This document shows positions 1 to 12,379 of a stretch of 64,000 bases of DNA, one piece after another. This stretch comes from Gelatoporia subvermispora B. Lineage: Eukaryota > Basidiomycota > Agaricomycetes > Polyporales > Gelatoporiaceae. The notes beneath the pieces were generated by a model that saw nothing but the letters and a program-made list of their open reading frames with translations, ran no database searches and was not told where the DNA came from. The stretch's first letter is position 1; every line of letters begins with the position of its first letter. Position numbers and translations under genes: made by a program. Where the stretch lies: positions 849,837-913,836 of the forward strand of contig KB445794.1 in the NCBI GenBank assembly GCA_000320605.2, given 5' to 3'.

Positions 1-995
1 TTCGGGCATAGATCTCGGAGTACTGCATGTTTTTCACCTGAGGCTGTTCGGCGAACGCGGATACCGCAGCATGTCCGGACTTGTAGTACTTGACCATGTC
101 GACGGTCGCTTTGAGACCTTGTTCATGCATGGAAGGAGGGAACGGCGGTGAGTGATCGAAGCCCACGAGGATACCAATGTCGAGGAATTGGTCCTCCGAG
201 ACGCCAAGATCATTCAGGATAGCGCGCTTAGTGACGAACGAGAAGGAAGGAGTAGCTGAGGTGAGGTCGACAGACGTGATGACCTTGTCAATCCCAGGGT
301 ATAGGAGAGTGTCGGATGGTCCGTAAACGGCATGAATGTACGACTTCGCGTGTCGCTGGAGGTAAATCAGCTGCACAGAGCGTTAGCAAGTGCATGGTAT
401 CGGGCGCTTATGAGACACACCTGCGCCCATGCAACATACGGCGCGACGATGAACTCCACATTGCGATGCCTGAATATCCTCAGCACCATCTTCCACAGAT
501 CCCACTGGTGAAGGTTGCTCCGAGACTCGAACAGCTTGGTCGCCGCGTCCTCCTGACCGGCCTCGTACTTTGCCCAAGCGTTCTGCCGGTCTCGCATAGC
601 ATCGTTATGCTCATATTGAAGTTGGTGCTGCTTCCAGCGGCGGTTCGGGAGGAGTCCAGGGAAGACAAAAACGGGCTTGATGCGCAGTTTTTCAAGGGCG
701 CGGAGGTCGGACTCGATTCGCTGCGTCAACGCGAGCGGAAGACCGCCCGTCGCTGCGAGCAGCGGCTCACGCGATGGCGAGCTCTCAATCAACGACTTGA
801 TGTAATACGACGCATCGATTCCCAGACGCGAGTCGGATAGGACGGACAAGGGATGAGTCTGCAGGTGCTTTCGCTCAACGAGATAACCTAGAGACAGAGT
901 AGACCGGCAATGAGGTGCACTTCTAGATTTGTATCCATATTCTCGCCGTCTCAAGTAGAGGACCGCGACTTACTGTCCAAGTGCTTGATGGGCAT
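1..995 (-). CDS. MKT1: MKT1-like post-transcriptional regulator, 5' part (runs off left edge)
   Basis: In yeast Mkt1 works with Pbp1 in post-transcriptional control of mRNAs such as HO; it carries an XPG/FEN-like nuclease fold. Exons seen: 974-995, 421-887 and 1-370, with introns of 86 and 50 bases. The spliced start reads MPIKHLDSYLVERKHLQTHP, followed by the XPG-N-like LGIDASYYIKSL and then KPVFVFPGL. Exon 3 continues with an XPG-I-like part (SDTLLYPGIDKVITSVDL, then LDIGILVGFDHSPPFPP). Start chosen: the 22-base first exon, because it joins in frame through a GTAAGT donor and gives the typical short N terminus. Roughly the first 286 residues are visible; the C-terminal half lies outside the window. 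The catalytic acidic set cannot be judged here. Family call is from remembered sequence and is fairly firm. Confidence 0.85.
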
Positions 996-3900
996 CGCTG
1001 TCGTTCGCTTTTCAGCTTGCGTCGGCGGGTCTGGCGGTGTACGCTGTCCAGCTCGTCCGCGAGCAGTCGCAACCATTCACATGCTTACATAATCCGACCA
1101 TGGGCGCCTTTTCAACAGGAGCGCACTCGCTTCGAGCTGTTTGCTTTCAAGCAAGTCGTCTGCTGTCCATCGTCCGAGACGACGCGGACGATTACCCATC
1201 CATGCTCGTACATTCATGCTCGCTTTACTCCAAACATCGCACGGAAGTTACGTTTCCATTATTCTTCTGTCTGGAGATGGTTATATCACGTATTTGGCTC
1301 TCTGTTCTGCCGCTTCTTGCTCGTTTGCCTCTGAAGTCTCTCACCCGTGCCCACGCTCGACTCCATTCCGTTGATCTTCATTGAACAATTTTGGGCAGCG
1401 TCATGCTCATTGCTCCTTGTTTTGTTCCCGTCGTTCTACAGTCCGAACAAATGAATGGAGGCGGTGGGGTGAAGTGGCCGTTCTCACGTCTTGTCGCCGC
1501 AAGCACTCTTCGAGATGATCATGGCCCCGCTCACGATGCGCTCATGCTCCGACCGTACCAGATGCCTCCTCTTTCGTGCAGCTCGGCAGTCCGGTTTGTG
1601 CCTCACAAGGTATTTGATATATTCTTGCGATACCGAGAAGTCTCTATCAGGTGCGGTTAGAATCGAGAAGTCGTCCGTTTTTTCCATAAAATTTGACTTT
1701 CCGTCGGTTCTTCCGTTCATAAATTATATTGAAAGATCTTTCGATCGCCAACCTTTCCCATGGTGGAGTTCCCTGCTAAAGCGTGGCTCAGCCTGGGATA
1801 TCAGCATCTCAACATCACGTCGCAAGGCAACACATCCTGACAGCTTTCCTCGTCGCGGCCAGATGGCCTTGCAGCTTCCGCAACCTTACGGCACGTTGCT
1901 CTCACACAGCCATATACATCTTGCATCTTTGAGGGTGTGCCTTCTTGCACGACTATCTGGCAATCACCTCTGGGCACGTTGGACCACTTCCCTGAGCTCC
2001 GGAACGAGCTGGCGCTTCATATCTCCATCTGATCACTCGTGCAAATTTTGGAGAATCACGCAGCTTCCACAAAAAGGTGCATCATGCCACACATGAGCCG
2101 GCCTCAACAGGTTCACAGGTGTATGATCTTCCATACTAGGCTTCCTCATGTCTCACGAGAAGCGGACCTTGTTCTCACGATCAGCCACTGGCAATGATCC
2201 TAGCATGGCACCCGCGTGTCAGTAAACGCGCCTCCGACCACCGTGCAGCTCTTTCACCAAACATCAGCCACATGGAGATCGGTGGTGGTACATGCGGCCT
2301 CGGTCTTCTGAGCAGAGCTTGAAGCAATCACCTTGTGGCGCAACGCCGCCCCCGCATAAGCTACCGGTACAGGGTCGATGATGTCGAAAACAGAAGTCGT
2401 TACTTCTTGTGCTGCGCTCTCAGGCTACGTCGCATCCGCTGCTATCGTCATGGTGTCTCCAGAGTAAGAGCATCATGTTACTCGAATACTGCCTGCACCT
2501 GTCGAAAGCGCTCAAATGCGTAGGAAACGCCACATGCGTCTAGGGGTCGTTACGGGGCGTGCTGATAGCGCTGTTATGGGTGTTCCATCCGAGATGCACT
2601 CTCATGCACGCCAGACGAGCACCTGGTACATGCTTGAACATACTTGGCTTTTCATCCAGCGTTCGACAGGGGCAGCCAGCCAGGCCTCGGTGTTCGTCTC
2701 GCGATCCAACCAAGTCTTGCACCCAGGCATGCTCATGCCTTCTTAGACCGAAAAGGACTACGCCGCGCTTGCTAACCTTAGATCATGCTACAATGTCCGG
2801 TACTCCATCTGTCTCTCACGATCGAACCTCAGGATCTCACGCAAAGGGTTATACAACGTCCGCTACCACAAAATCCGAAATGATGTCTCGGCTCTCGCAC
2901 CGACACATCGCGTGAGTGGTAATTGAGACGGCAAAACTTAGGAGATGCATGTCGTCGGTGCCACAAGCATTTCTGGACACGCCGTGGAGTTGATCATGGT
3001 TGCAAGAAACGGTCATGGTTGAGTCTCATGATTATCTGATACCTGCGATCCTCGTGCGTTTCCTACGTTACCCTTTCCCCTCCATTCTCATGCTAAGCGG
3101 AAGTCCAAGGCAGCAGGACTAAGAAATGGTGAACTTGGGAGCTCAGAAGACACGCACCCTGCGAATGTCGGCCAAATATCGCACTACACGGAAGCTATTG
3201 GGGGCTATAGAACTTACTGCGGCCTCTTCGTCTTCGAAGAGCGACAACAAACTCTCCAATTTAGGATATCGGCATGTTTATACTCGGAATAGGAATCGTT
3301 TCCCTACCACGTTTACTTCGGCCATGATTCGGGCGATCCTATGTGCCATGCTGATGCCACCTGGCTGCGGACGGCACCGGTCCTTGATATCTGCCAGCGG
3401 ATACAATAATACTTGTATTGGAACGCGGCGCCGATCGTCTTCGACTGCGCAGTATCTCGCAGTACTCGCGATGGTCGGTCCCGACAGCATCATGTTGCAG
3501 GGCGCGGAGTAGGCCCGCCGGATCAACTATCGGTCTAAATGCGAGAATGAGCCTCCAAGCTAGCATCGCAAGCGTCAAGTCTGCGAGTTTTCACTTTGCA
3601 CAGATCTGTGGGGAAATGCTGTCCATTTTCGACTTGGTAGGGCTCTCGCCATAGTGACCTGCGCTAACCTGCGCTCCTATTTGTTCTAGGAATAACTGCT
3701 TAGTAGCTGCTTACATACTTGTCTCCGAGAAAAACCCCAGTGTACCGCCTCTGCCACCTGCCTCTATGTCGCACGAATTGTGAGCGCCGAAGCTTTGAAG
3801 TTCGGAATGCCGCACAGCATGCGCGATGCGGCGTAAGCTAATATGGGCGACTGACATGATATCTATTTACCGAGCTCATGACAAATGCTTATGCCCGTGT

Positions 3901-6527
3901 TTGTGCAGGATCTCATCAGCCCGATTCTCGCAATCTCGAACTGGAAAGAAGTACAACAGGGACCATCGGAAGTCTGTGTCGTGGTCCTGTGCGTATTAGT
4001 AAGAACGACCGCCCTAAGCAACCGCTCCGTGCGGGCGATCCTGAAGCCACTGGGAACATCCTGCACTCTCAACTCCGAGATATCCACTCGATCGGCGCGC
4101 CAAACAGTGGTCACCATGGAGAGAAACCGGACTCAACGCCAGTATCAGCGCCACCGACACGAGGCGGAGCGCTTGTGAGGTGGTAGTGCAGAAATTTGAA
4201 CCCAGAGTCGCTCAAATTCGAGCTTGGAGCGCTGATCTGCCCTGAGTTCGTCGCTCATTGTGGAACTCGTGAAGGTTGGGAGTGCGGCGCAAAGTGGTGA
4301 TGTTGTGATTGCGAAGTCAGTGGACAAGATGAATACTGCAACAGGCACTGTCGTCCTGGGTACTTGACAGGTCGTCCAGCATTTTGAGGCCGGGATGTTG
4401 AGACGCTGCTATTGAGCCACATCTATTCCGCACCGTCGTCATCATGGAATGCTATCTGGCTAGAGCAAGCGCCTCATGACACTCACCGCGCTTCGATCCT
4501 GATACAATCGGGTTAGGCATGACGGTCGGATAACACCGTGTGATACGGTGTCATATTTCTCATCAATATGTTCCTTTGAGTCGTGCGAGTATGGAAAGTT
4601 GAAGCGCTCAATGCACCCTCCGATAACCGGGGGAAATTGTTTCATTATTTCAAGACAAAGGACGGCAAGTAGCTCTACCGGATGTTTGAGACTGAGTTTG
4701 AAGCGACGAGCTGCATGTTAGATCGTCCTGGAATTGATATCCTCTTGCTGTTACATGATTCTGCAAAGTACCACAGCTTCAGTAGACAGAAGTCAGACTC
4801 TCGTGATTAGCGGTGCCTCGTACTCGGCGTTTTCTGTCAATGTCCAGACCCACAACAGAATCGCATTGTCTACACCTATCGAGTCGGGTGTGTGTGATTG
4901 CCCATATTCCGGTAGATCAATCGCGCCCATGATCAACCGCTGCCGCAACCTCGTCAAACGCCGCGTGCAAGTGAACTCAACTTGCTTCACAGATCTGGTC
5001 GAACATTGAGGCCACACGGCTGTCAACTCATCTCAATTATGCAGTCTAACGTACATGTTGACCAGCGGCGGTGTCTCCATATGAGCGGCGCTCAGATGTT
5101 GAAAATATGCGCGGTCTGGTGGGGTGATGTGCTTCAACAGAGAGGAGGTCGCTTCGAATTCTCACCGATTCTGACACAGAAGTGGCCATCCTGATTTAAA
5201 TGACATGCTCGGAGGCCGCCGAGGAGTAAAACACTTGCTCTTACAGGTCGTGGCTGCGGGACAGTTTTAGGGAGCCCACGGAATTTGGATTTCCTATATA
5301 GTTGCCCGTGCGTTACTGATGATGCGGTGCATGTCCGAGCAGCTCACCCAGTTTCTCAGGCAACCGTCTCATGGATGCGCTACAGTTGGCAGGTTGCATT
5401 TCAAAACTGGGGAAGGAACTTTCGAAGTGAGGGCGCATCAGGAAAATATTGACTTCTCCTTGTCAGTGGGCCTACCTTTCGAAGCTCTCCACTTTCGACT
5501 GCGCAAGCTCATTGGGACCGCGGCGAGTGCCACTAAAGGCTTTTAAGACGCGCCAGGAGAAATTGACATCTCACAGATATGAGTTAGATCTTCAGCTATA
5601 TTGGATGCAGAAAGCTCAGCTCGAGCATTAAGGTGACAGGGGGATAATTCATGAGTGTCAATCAATGGCTATCTGAGACAAGTACCACTTCATCGAGTCG
5701 TAAGCGGGTAGTATTGGAAAAGGTTGTGCAGGACCAGCGGCTCCTGGATAATCTGAGCCACGTCCATGCCGCCTGTCGCGCAGGACATGGGGCTGCTTTT
5801 CGAACGCAGAATTCTGCTCTGTCGCATGATCACATGATAGGTCAGGCCGCACGTTGTCGATTGCGAGGGTATTGTTGGTGCAGCTGTGGAGGTGTCGTGT
5901 GTGCTCTAGAATTGGGGTTGCGGCTGCGGAGGATGGCACCAGAAGAGTCTGGCCTCAACGTACGAGAGATTAAGTAGCAAAGTCATTGCCGCTCAAGATT
6001 GAGACGTGGAATCCGAACAGGTGAGAAGGTGAAGGACGCATGCGACAGCTCCAGAGTCCAGAGAAATGAGGCATTACAGTAATGAGTCACAAGCGTTCGC
6101 GTTGAACATACTACGCGCGTGAGGCCGCTAAGAGGAGGAGGATGGTCACATTAATATTCGTCGGTAGCAGCAGTCACGTGCTACGACACAAGACAATGTT
6201 TGTCCTTGTTAGGATCAGAAGCTATTGGCTTCGACGCCCATCAATGTTAATCGTCCTTCCCGAAGCCATCCTACATATTTATGCGATAAGCGGTTGGCAC
6301 AACTTGTGATGTACCTGAACCCATTCGTTGCCACAATCCGCATACATTGTGGTTCGTTGCACCATAGCAACCAATATGTGTGAGTCCGTATAGTCATATT
6401 GAGACTACTTTGTCTTCTGGTTATAGGACAGACATGGTGTTGTGGTCGACTTTGCGCCAAGCTGGTGACCGCGTTATTGTTCCCACGTCCGATCAAGAGT
6501 TTGACGACGACCCGGCCGGGTGTGACT
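996..6527. other. gene-poor stretch of about 5.5 kb
   Basis: No reading frame here can be joined by splice sites into a protein I recognise. The ORFs present are short, overlap on both strands and lack domain-like composition. AT-richer patches alternate with ordinary sequence. It separates the MKT1 promoter from the tail of a decayed F-box/LRR-type gene and could hold old, unrecognisable transposon sequence, but I see no terminal repeats, polyprotein motifs or long direct repeats to prove it. Confidence 0.5.
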
Positions 6528-8119
6528 TCAAGTGCCAGACTGCGGATCACCGCGGGCGAGCTCACTATCGGTACTCCGCGGGGACTCTCTCATTGCCGCG
6601 TTCCAGATGTCGCCAGAATCTGCAGAGCTGGATGGCTGGTGGTGGGAATCACCCAATTTCAGCCATCTGATACGTTGAGGAGAATTCGTGACAACCGCGC
6701 CTCGTACTTGGTGATGTTGAAAGCACCGATGGTGAGAGGAAACCTGACCAAGTCGAGGCGGTGTCACACCACAGCCGTAAATATCAACAGCGGACGCTCG
6801 CGGCCAATCTATTTACTCTGTTCAGAGTAAGAACCTGTAGTCACGTCCACGAGAGCTTCATCCTCTCCAATGCCGCATCGTCAAGCATCAAGTTGGCGTT
6901 CAGAGAGATTTTAACCTCCCCGAGGTTGCTGAATGACAGTAGAGGCTCCAAATGCTTGATAGAGTAGGGCTTCTTGCGACCTCTTATGCTATCGACGTGT
7001 CCAGGATGCTCTTCTTCGGTCTCATCAATGATCTCGAGGGTCTCCAGAACAGATTGATCGCAGCATTGCTCGAGTGTGACAAGCGCCTCGCTCAACTTTT
7101 CGGATTGTGGTGGCCTCGGTGGGGCTAAGACACTTCTGAATTCAGGATAGAGCAAAGCTCTAATTAGCGGGTCCGGCTAGGTCGCAATGTCTTGAGCGCT
7201 TGGCAGAATTCGTCCATGTTGATCCCTTCGATCTCCAGCGTGTGCACCGAACTTGGCAGCTTCTCCTCGAGTGAAACGGGTGCACCGACGCCCTCCGGGC
7301 CCCAAGCGTTCTGTAGACGCAGTGTGTTTAGCGCAGGAATCGCCTGGAGGCTGTGTAGTAGTGCAACTAGGTCGGCTCCCATCCCGCATGGTAAAGTCAG
7401 CGCATGGAGGCAACGCAGCCGCGGCAGAACCCTAACAATGGCCGAAGGAATTGCACAGCTCCCTGAAAGTGTCAGGTGCTGTAAGTTTGGGCACGACGTC
7501 GGCAGGGACAATAAAACCGAAAGCGATTCAATTTCCAGCGTGTCCCAGGCTTCAAGATTCAGGTATAGGCTCTCCAGCCCAGAGTGTACGAGGAATCGAG
7601 TGAATTGGATTGGGATCTCATACCGCAGGTCAAAGTCCCATATAAGCCTTCGGAGAGATGGCAACAGCGCAGACGATGCCTGCCGCAGAGTGAACTCCAA
7701 GAAGACCGAGGGCGCAAGACTTTTTGATACGCCGTGCAAGATGATCGAACCGTCGCCAATCCGTCGGCTCCAACGGTCGCGTCAAAGACTTGGAGCAAAA
7801 GACAGTATGTCATTCAATGCTTCAGGATAGTTTATGACGGATCAAATGCACTCACTAAGGGTACGACCGTAGTTTCGGGGGACATGTGGTTTTCACGGAC
7901 CCACTGTCGTCCTTCGATCATCCACGCGTCACCTGGAAGGCACTTCAAGAGGTTCAAGAGATTGTCTTGGTGGCGCCACAGCACGTCGAGAGCTGGTCCG
8001 TGGAAGAGTCGGCACGTCCTCGCGAGGGCGGCCAGAGTAGCACGGCCCAATGAATCGCTTTTTGAGATGTAGCCGATGATTATGCTGAGGATCTCAGCGA
8101 TCTGGAGGCAGTGATGCAT
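6528..8119 (-). pseudogene. decayed F-box/LRR-type gene, third copy of a local family
   Basis: Related along its whole length to the intact genes at 47389-49117 and 50710-52376. The first exon is sound (MHHCLQIAEILSIIIGYIS, then RATLAALARTCRLFHGPALD) and ends near a GTGAGT donor at about 7846. After that the frame breaks repeatedly. RPLEPTDWRRFDHLARRIK lies in another frame from LAPSVFLEFTLRQ, and about 45 codons of the linker found in the sister genes are missing. A TAA at 7164-7166 and a frame change separate LKTLRPSRTR from EKLSEALVTLEQ. A TGA follows KLSW near 6841, where the sisters read PRL. Another frame change follows DLVRF, and about 20 codons are lost near the C terminus (LGDSHH then SSADSGDIWNAAMRE). 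No set of GT-AG introns would repair all of these. A truncated product from the 5' part remains possible. Confidence 0.85.
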
Positions 8120-9281
8120 ATTTGTCTAGGTGGCAGGCAGGGCGAAGTGAAGGCTGTTCTTGTGTAGTGAGAAGTCCGATGGGTTCGAATTGGGGGACTT
8201 GGATAGAGAGACCAGTTCGAAACGGCGCAGCGATGAGAGTTTATTAGGTGTGTGGCCTATGCCGGCCGTCGCTTTTTCCCGTGGGCAAAGACATAAAGGA
8301 CCCGCGCAACAGATGTGGCACACAATGTAGGTGGGCGCCAAGAGAAGCCATACATCGTTTGCCGGAGGAACAATCTAGTGCGGACCATGTTCTAGCTTCT
8401 CCCGTTTAAAGGATGCGATCCCAGACAGAGTCAATATCCAGCATCGAACGTCGAACCACAGATATGTCAAAATCACTGCAGATTCACAGTAGGCGATACC
8501 AGAGATACAGGGAGTCAGATGCAACAGGAGTGCTCTGAAGGTCAGGCCCAATACGATGGTTACTGGTGCCGTGAAGGGCGACTGGATTTTCTCCGTTCTT
8601 TGATCCAAGCCGAGAAGTCATAGCCTTATGTTCGCAACGACCAATGGGAGCCATTGTTACTACGGAATTCGAACGGAGGGTGTAAAATGTCCTATATTAT
8701 CCATGTGCACGGCCTGGCTGAATGTTGTGAACACGCCGCAATCGTCCTTTGAGGTTTTGCGTAGACAATCATCTAGATAGATGTGACTATTGCGAACGAT
8801 CCTGAGGAGGACGGTTCGCGCGAGTTCTGATGGCGGTTAATTTTTAGCATCATTGTATGCATAGAGGATAATCGTAGACTGTTTCATTGAATCTTTGTGA
8901 TGAACGGTCGAGACCTGTGATTGCTGGGGAAATAGAGCAACGTCGTATCAGCTTGACGCAACGACTACTGCATAGCCTGGCAGAGAGTGCAAATATTTCC
9001 AGTCGCCTGGGGAGTCGTCGAAGAGTTAGTTTGTACATGGCTGAGCATATCACAAGGCATTATGAAGCCTCAAGACAGGAAGTCAAGTGGATAGTGCAGC
9101 AAATCCGATAAAACCGGGATCGATGGTTGACGCGTCGGGGACGCGTACGCGGTGGCGCGCTGCATGCGCGTCCTCTCACTTGTACCGTTTGCTTGTCCTT
9201 TGGCCTCCGAGCTCACCGACGACCTGTAGCAGCCCCGATCCACATCCACGTACTTCATTTCAACTCGACTTTATTGCTATA
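8120..9281. other. intergenic region before thymidylate kinase
   Basis: Holds the old promoter of the F-box-type pseudogene and the promoter of the thymidylate kinase gene. A hydrophobic minus-strand ORF at 8375-8608 has no family match and no splice partners. An in-frame ATG for the kinase lies at 9087, but the family start at 9282 is preferred. Nothing else recognised. Confidence 0.4.
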
Positions 9282-10096
9282 ATGCCAGAAGTACAGAAAC
9301 GAGGCGCATTCATTGTCGTTGAGGGTCTTGACCGCTCCGGCAAGAGCACGCAGAGCACGCAGCTCTTGGAGAAGCTGCGCAGCGCCGGCATCGATGCGAA
9401 GCTGCTGAACTTCCCCGGTACGCTTTCATGAGAGATCTCATCGCTTGAGCGATGCTGTTGACATTCCATCTGGATCTGCACAGACAGGACTACCACTATC
9501 GGGAAGATGATCGACTCGTACCTGCGGAGTGAGTCCGAGCTAGATGACCGCGCTATCCACCTACTCTTTTCCGCGAATCGCTGGGAGGCCGCGTACGTCC
9601 TCTCTCATTATATCTTCCCCAATTCTTTCTGGCCTGTACTGCTCACTGCACATCCAGATCCTCAATAGAATCCTCACTACGCGCCGGCACTCTCATCCTC
9701 TGCGACCGCTACGCATTCTCCGGGCTCGCCTTTTCCGCCGCAAAGGGCCTCCCCTACACCTGGTGCCGCGCACCCGACGTCGGGCTGCCTGCACCAGATC
9801 TCACACTCTTGCTGGACGTGTCTCCGGAGCAGCAGGCAAAGCGCGGCGGCTTCGGCGCGGAGCGGTACGAGAAGGCCGAGATGCAGGAGCGCGTGCGCGC
9901 GGTGTTCGAACGCGTCGGTGACGAGATGGGCGCGGGCGGCCGCTGGGTCGTCGTCGACGCTGACGCGGAGCAGGACGCTGTGGCGTACGAGCTGTGGCGC
10001 CACGTCGAGCCGCTGGCGCAGGGCACGGAGGAGCCAATCCGGCGCTTGTGGGACGAGGAGGAGGAGCGGAGGCGCGTATCGGAGTTGTATTTGTAG
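9282..10096 (+). CDS. CDC8: thymidylate (dTMP) kinase
   Basis: Phosphorylates dTMP to dTDP with ATP, an essential step of dTTP supply for DNA synthesis. Exons 9282-9417, 9484-9592 and 9658-10096 give 227 residues, close to the usual 210-220. The N terminus reads [20 protein letters not shown]; the P-loop GLDRSGKST is complete. Next come [11 protein letters not shown], the DRY motif in [11 protein letters not shown], and [17 protein letters not shown] in the lid region. Introns are 66 and 65 bases with standard ends. The next gene, UBC6, faces it tail to tail. Start: an in-frame ATG 195 bases upstream exists, but family proteins start close to the P-loop, so the later ATG is chosen. Family assignment is firm. 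Confidence 0.95.
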
Positions 10097-10899
10097 AATG
10101 CTGCCGGGTTTTGCGAGACTGCACTATCCCTCTGGCAGGAAGATACCTTACGATGATTGCCTCTACCAGGGTTAGACGATACATCTTGGTTCCGTCGCTA
10201 CCGCGGCTTCAAGGCCCATTCTTCTTAGTACTGTTGTCGTGGCGCGCTGTGTGGTATGATTGAAGTCAAAAACCTGTCGCCTCCGCACCGAAAGTGGCAC
10301 ACGACTGCATGCATGGTGACTTTAGGTCAGAATCATCTCGCGATTTGCCCCCAATGGTCCAATTGTTATCTGCTCGTTTGACACCGAGTTACTAATGGTT
10401 CACGCCGTCTCTCAGGAAGACAACTAGCAGTAACAAGAACATGTATAACAAGTTATATAGCGCATGCGCGATCGATCGACAGCCTCTGTACCACATCTCC
10501 GCATCCAGCGGCGCAGATTCGATGCTCTTACTTACTAGGGTGTCTATCTATTCTAATGAGTTCACCAGTTCAGTGTAGTCCAATTGCCTGATTGCTGGGC
10601 ATCGCTGCATGGAGATCGATCAATGAAATTGCCTCTTCCTCGAAGAGAAGCCCAACGCGTAGGTGGGTATTTGAGCTATGATTAGGATTCGTCTAGTCTT
10701 ACATATCATGCGGGCAAACCAAGTATGAGGACACTTTGAGACAGATATACAATGGGCGTGAGGCGAGAGACCGTAGAAATAGATCAAGGAGGGGGGGTGA
10801 CAGACAGGTCCATGGAAAGAAACAGCCTGCTCTAGCAGCAGGTATCAAGCCACCATCATGACCAGAGAAATTGGAGAAGGCCTGTCCACTATAGGGAAG
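10097..10899. other. intergenic region between convergent genes
   Basis: About 0.8 kb between the stop codons of thymidylate kinase and UBC6. It must hold both 3' ends. No coding signal or repeat was recognised. Confidence 0.5.
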
Positions 10900-12212
10900 C
10901 TAGTTGGACGAAGAAAGACGTGAAACGACAAGCGCCAACGCGAGGATGACACCCCAGCGCCACTTCTCCCAGAGCACCTGTCGCCAGGAACCAGCCCAAC
11001 CCACGACCTTGCCGCCGTCGTCCGCCACGCCGCCCGCGGCACTCTGTTGGCTAGGCTGACTGCGGCTGCTGTTGGGTGCGCGGGGCTTGTCATTCGTCGT
11101 CAGCGCGAGAGAAGGAGCGGGGTGCGCCACCTGCGGTGTGGAAGCCGCCGCGGGGGGAGAGGCAGCTGCGGCTGCGGCGGGTGTTGCACTAGATGCCGTC
11201 GACGAGGTCCCGCGCTCTTTCTCCGCCATGTTGGGTACGTCTCGCGCGGTTGGTGTGCAATACTACCAATTGAGCCAGATCAGCATGATTGTACGACGAG
11301 CACGTGATGATACTGGTTGATTACGGTCCAGGGACACCCGAACACGGACGTCCTCGGACACCGCTGGCCAGGGGCGGATCGAGAGGAGAGTGCAACTCAC
11401 GTCGGGGAACGCCTCCTTGAATCTACGTTGCTGCAAATTCCAAGCATGACTCCGGGCGGCGTAGGCGCGCTTCTCGGCGTCGGTCGACGTGACCGAGCCC
11501 GTCGTCATCTCATCTGAGAGCAGAAACGAAAGAAGTCCTGTTAATCTAGAGCGACGGCATCTGATTAGCAATCACGAGAGCACGATTAGCTGAGGAGGGC
11601 TCACATTGTTGCGACACTCCATGCGGGATTCCACTGCATCCGTCAGCAGCCGGTGAGATTCATGTTCAGCGGAAGGCGCAAATGAGACGCTGAATGTGAC
11701 TCACAGTGCCAGGGTGGAAGTCGGACATTGAGAAACAAATCTTCTTGTCGGGTTGGAAGCGACCTGAGGGGGTCAACATCTGCGATAGCTTAGATGCCAT
11801 CTGATGCTAATATGACAATGTTGTCAGGTCGCACCTTGATACCTGGTGGCTTGAAGGGGTACTCAGAGGGAAAGAGGAGGACGCCGTGGTACTCGCCGCC
11901 TGCGTAAGGAGAGTCGGGAGGTCCGCGCTGCGGAGACGACTTCAGCCGGTGCACAGGGCTAGGAGGGGTGAATGCGTACAATAATGTAATTCCCTGTGGC
12001 CCACATGTCAAAACAAACAAACGCTGCGCTCTAGGAGCCTGGGCACTCACAGGTTAGGATGTTCTTCTCATCGGGAACTGCCCAGACAAACGGCGGTGGT
12101 TCCTTCTGCATCGCCAAGTATTCCTTGTGCAGCTAGCGCCACATTCCTGTCAGCGTCGTTCTGCACAACGTCGGCGGATACTCACTCGTTTGTGCGCGGC
12201 TTTGGAGGCCAT
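10900..12212 (-). CDS. UBC6: ER tail-anchored ubiquitin-conjugating enzyme E2 (UBC6/UBE2J type)
   Basis: Family members sit in the ER membrane by a C-terminal anchor and charge ubiquitin for ER-associated degradation with Doa10-type ligases. Eight exons: 12186-12212, 12051-12132, 11980-11993 (14 bases), 11835-11927, 11705-11779, 11605-11633, 11401-11545 and 10900-11262, giving 275 residues. The UBC fold starts [20 protein letters not shown], continues [20 protein letters not shown] and [20 protein letters not shown], and contains the catalytic cysteine in [17 protein letters not shown]. After the fold comes an Ala/Ser/Pro-rich linker and a hydrophobic tail near the end ([14 protein letters not shown]), fitting a tail anchor. 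The tiny third exon is supported by the exact family sequence it restores. Divergent from CWC27, with only 167 bases between start codons. Confidence 0.95.
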
Positions 12213-12379
12213 GGTCGTCGAGGAGAAAGAGGCTGTGGGTGGGATTTCGGGTGGGAGAGCTTGTCAGGCGGCGCGGCGGCTCTAGCTCTCGCTGTTGTAG
12301 GCCACGCGAGCCGCACGTGGACTCTCCAGGCCCATCTCCGTGTCCAGCCCGCGTCCTCCGCCACCGTCCTCCGACTGCA
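12213..12379. promoter_or_regulatory. short bidirectional promoter, UBC6 / CWC27
   Basis: The two start codons face away from each other across 167 bases. Both 5' untranslated regions and core promoters must fit here or overlap the genes. No specific factor site is claimed. Confidence 0.6.

Noticed and set aside
316..840. 174-codon plus-strand ORF
   Set aside because: Lies antisense to the MKT1-like exons and has no domain-like sequence.
7164..7739. F-box-type middle frame as a separate intact gene
   Set aside because: It is one segment of the pseudogene at 6528-8119; flanking segments of the same protein are in other frames.
8160..8200. GGGTTCGAATTGGGG, similar to a tRNA T-arm
   Set aside because: No acceptor stem, D-arm or anticodon arm at the right distances; no tRNA found anywhere in the window.
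8375..8608. Hydrophobic minus-strand ORF that might be a membrane protein piece
   Set aside because: Short, alone and unlike any family known to me.
9087..9281. Upstream in-frame ATG for thymidylate kinase
   Set aside because: Would add 65 residues of low-complexity sequence not seen in the family.
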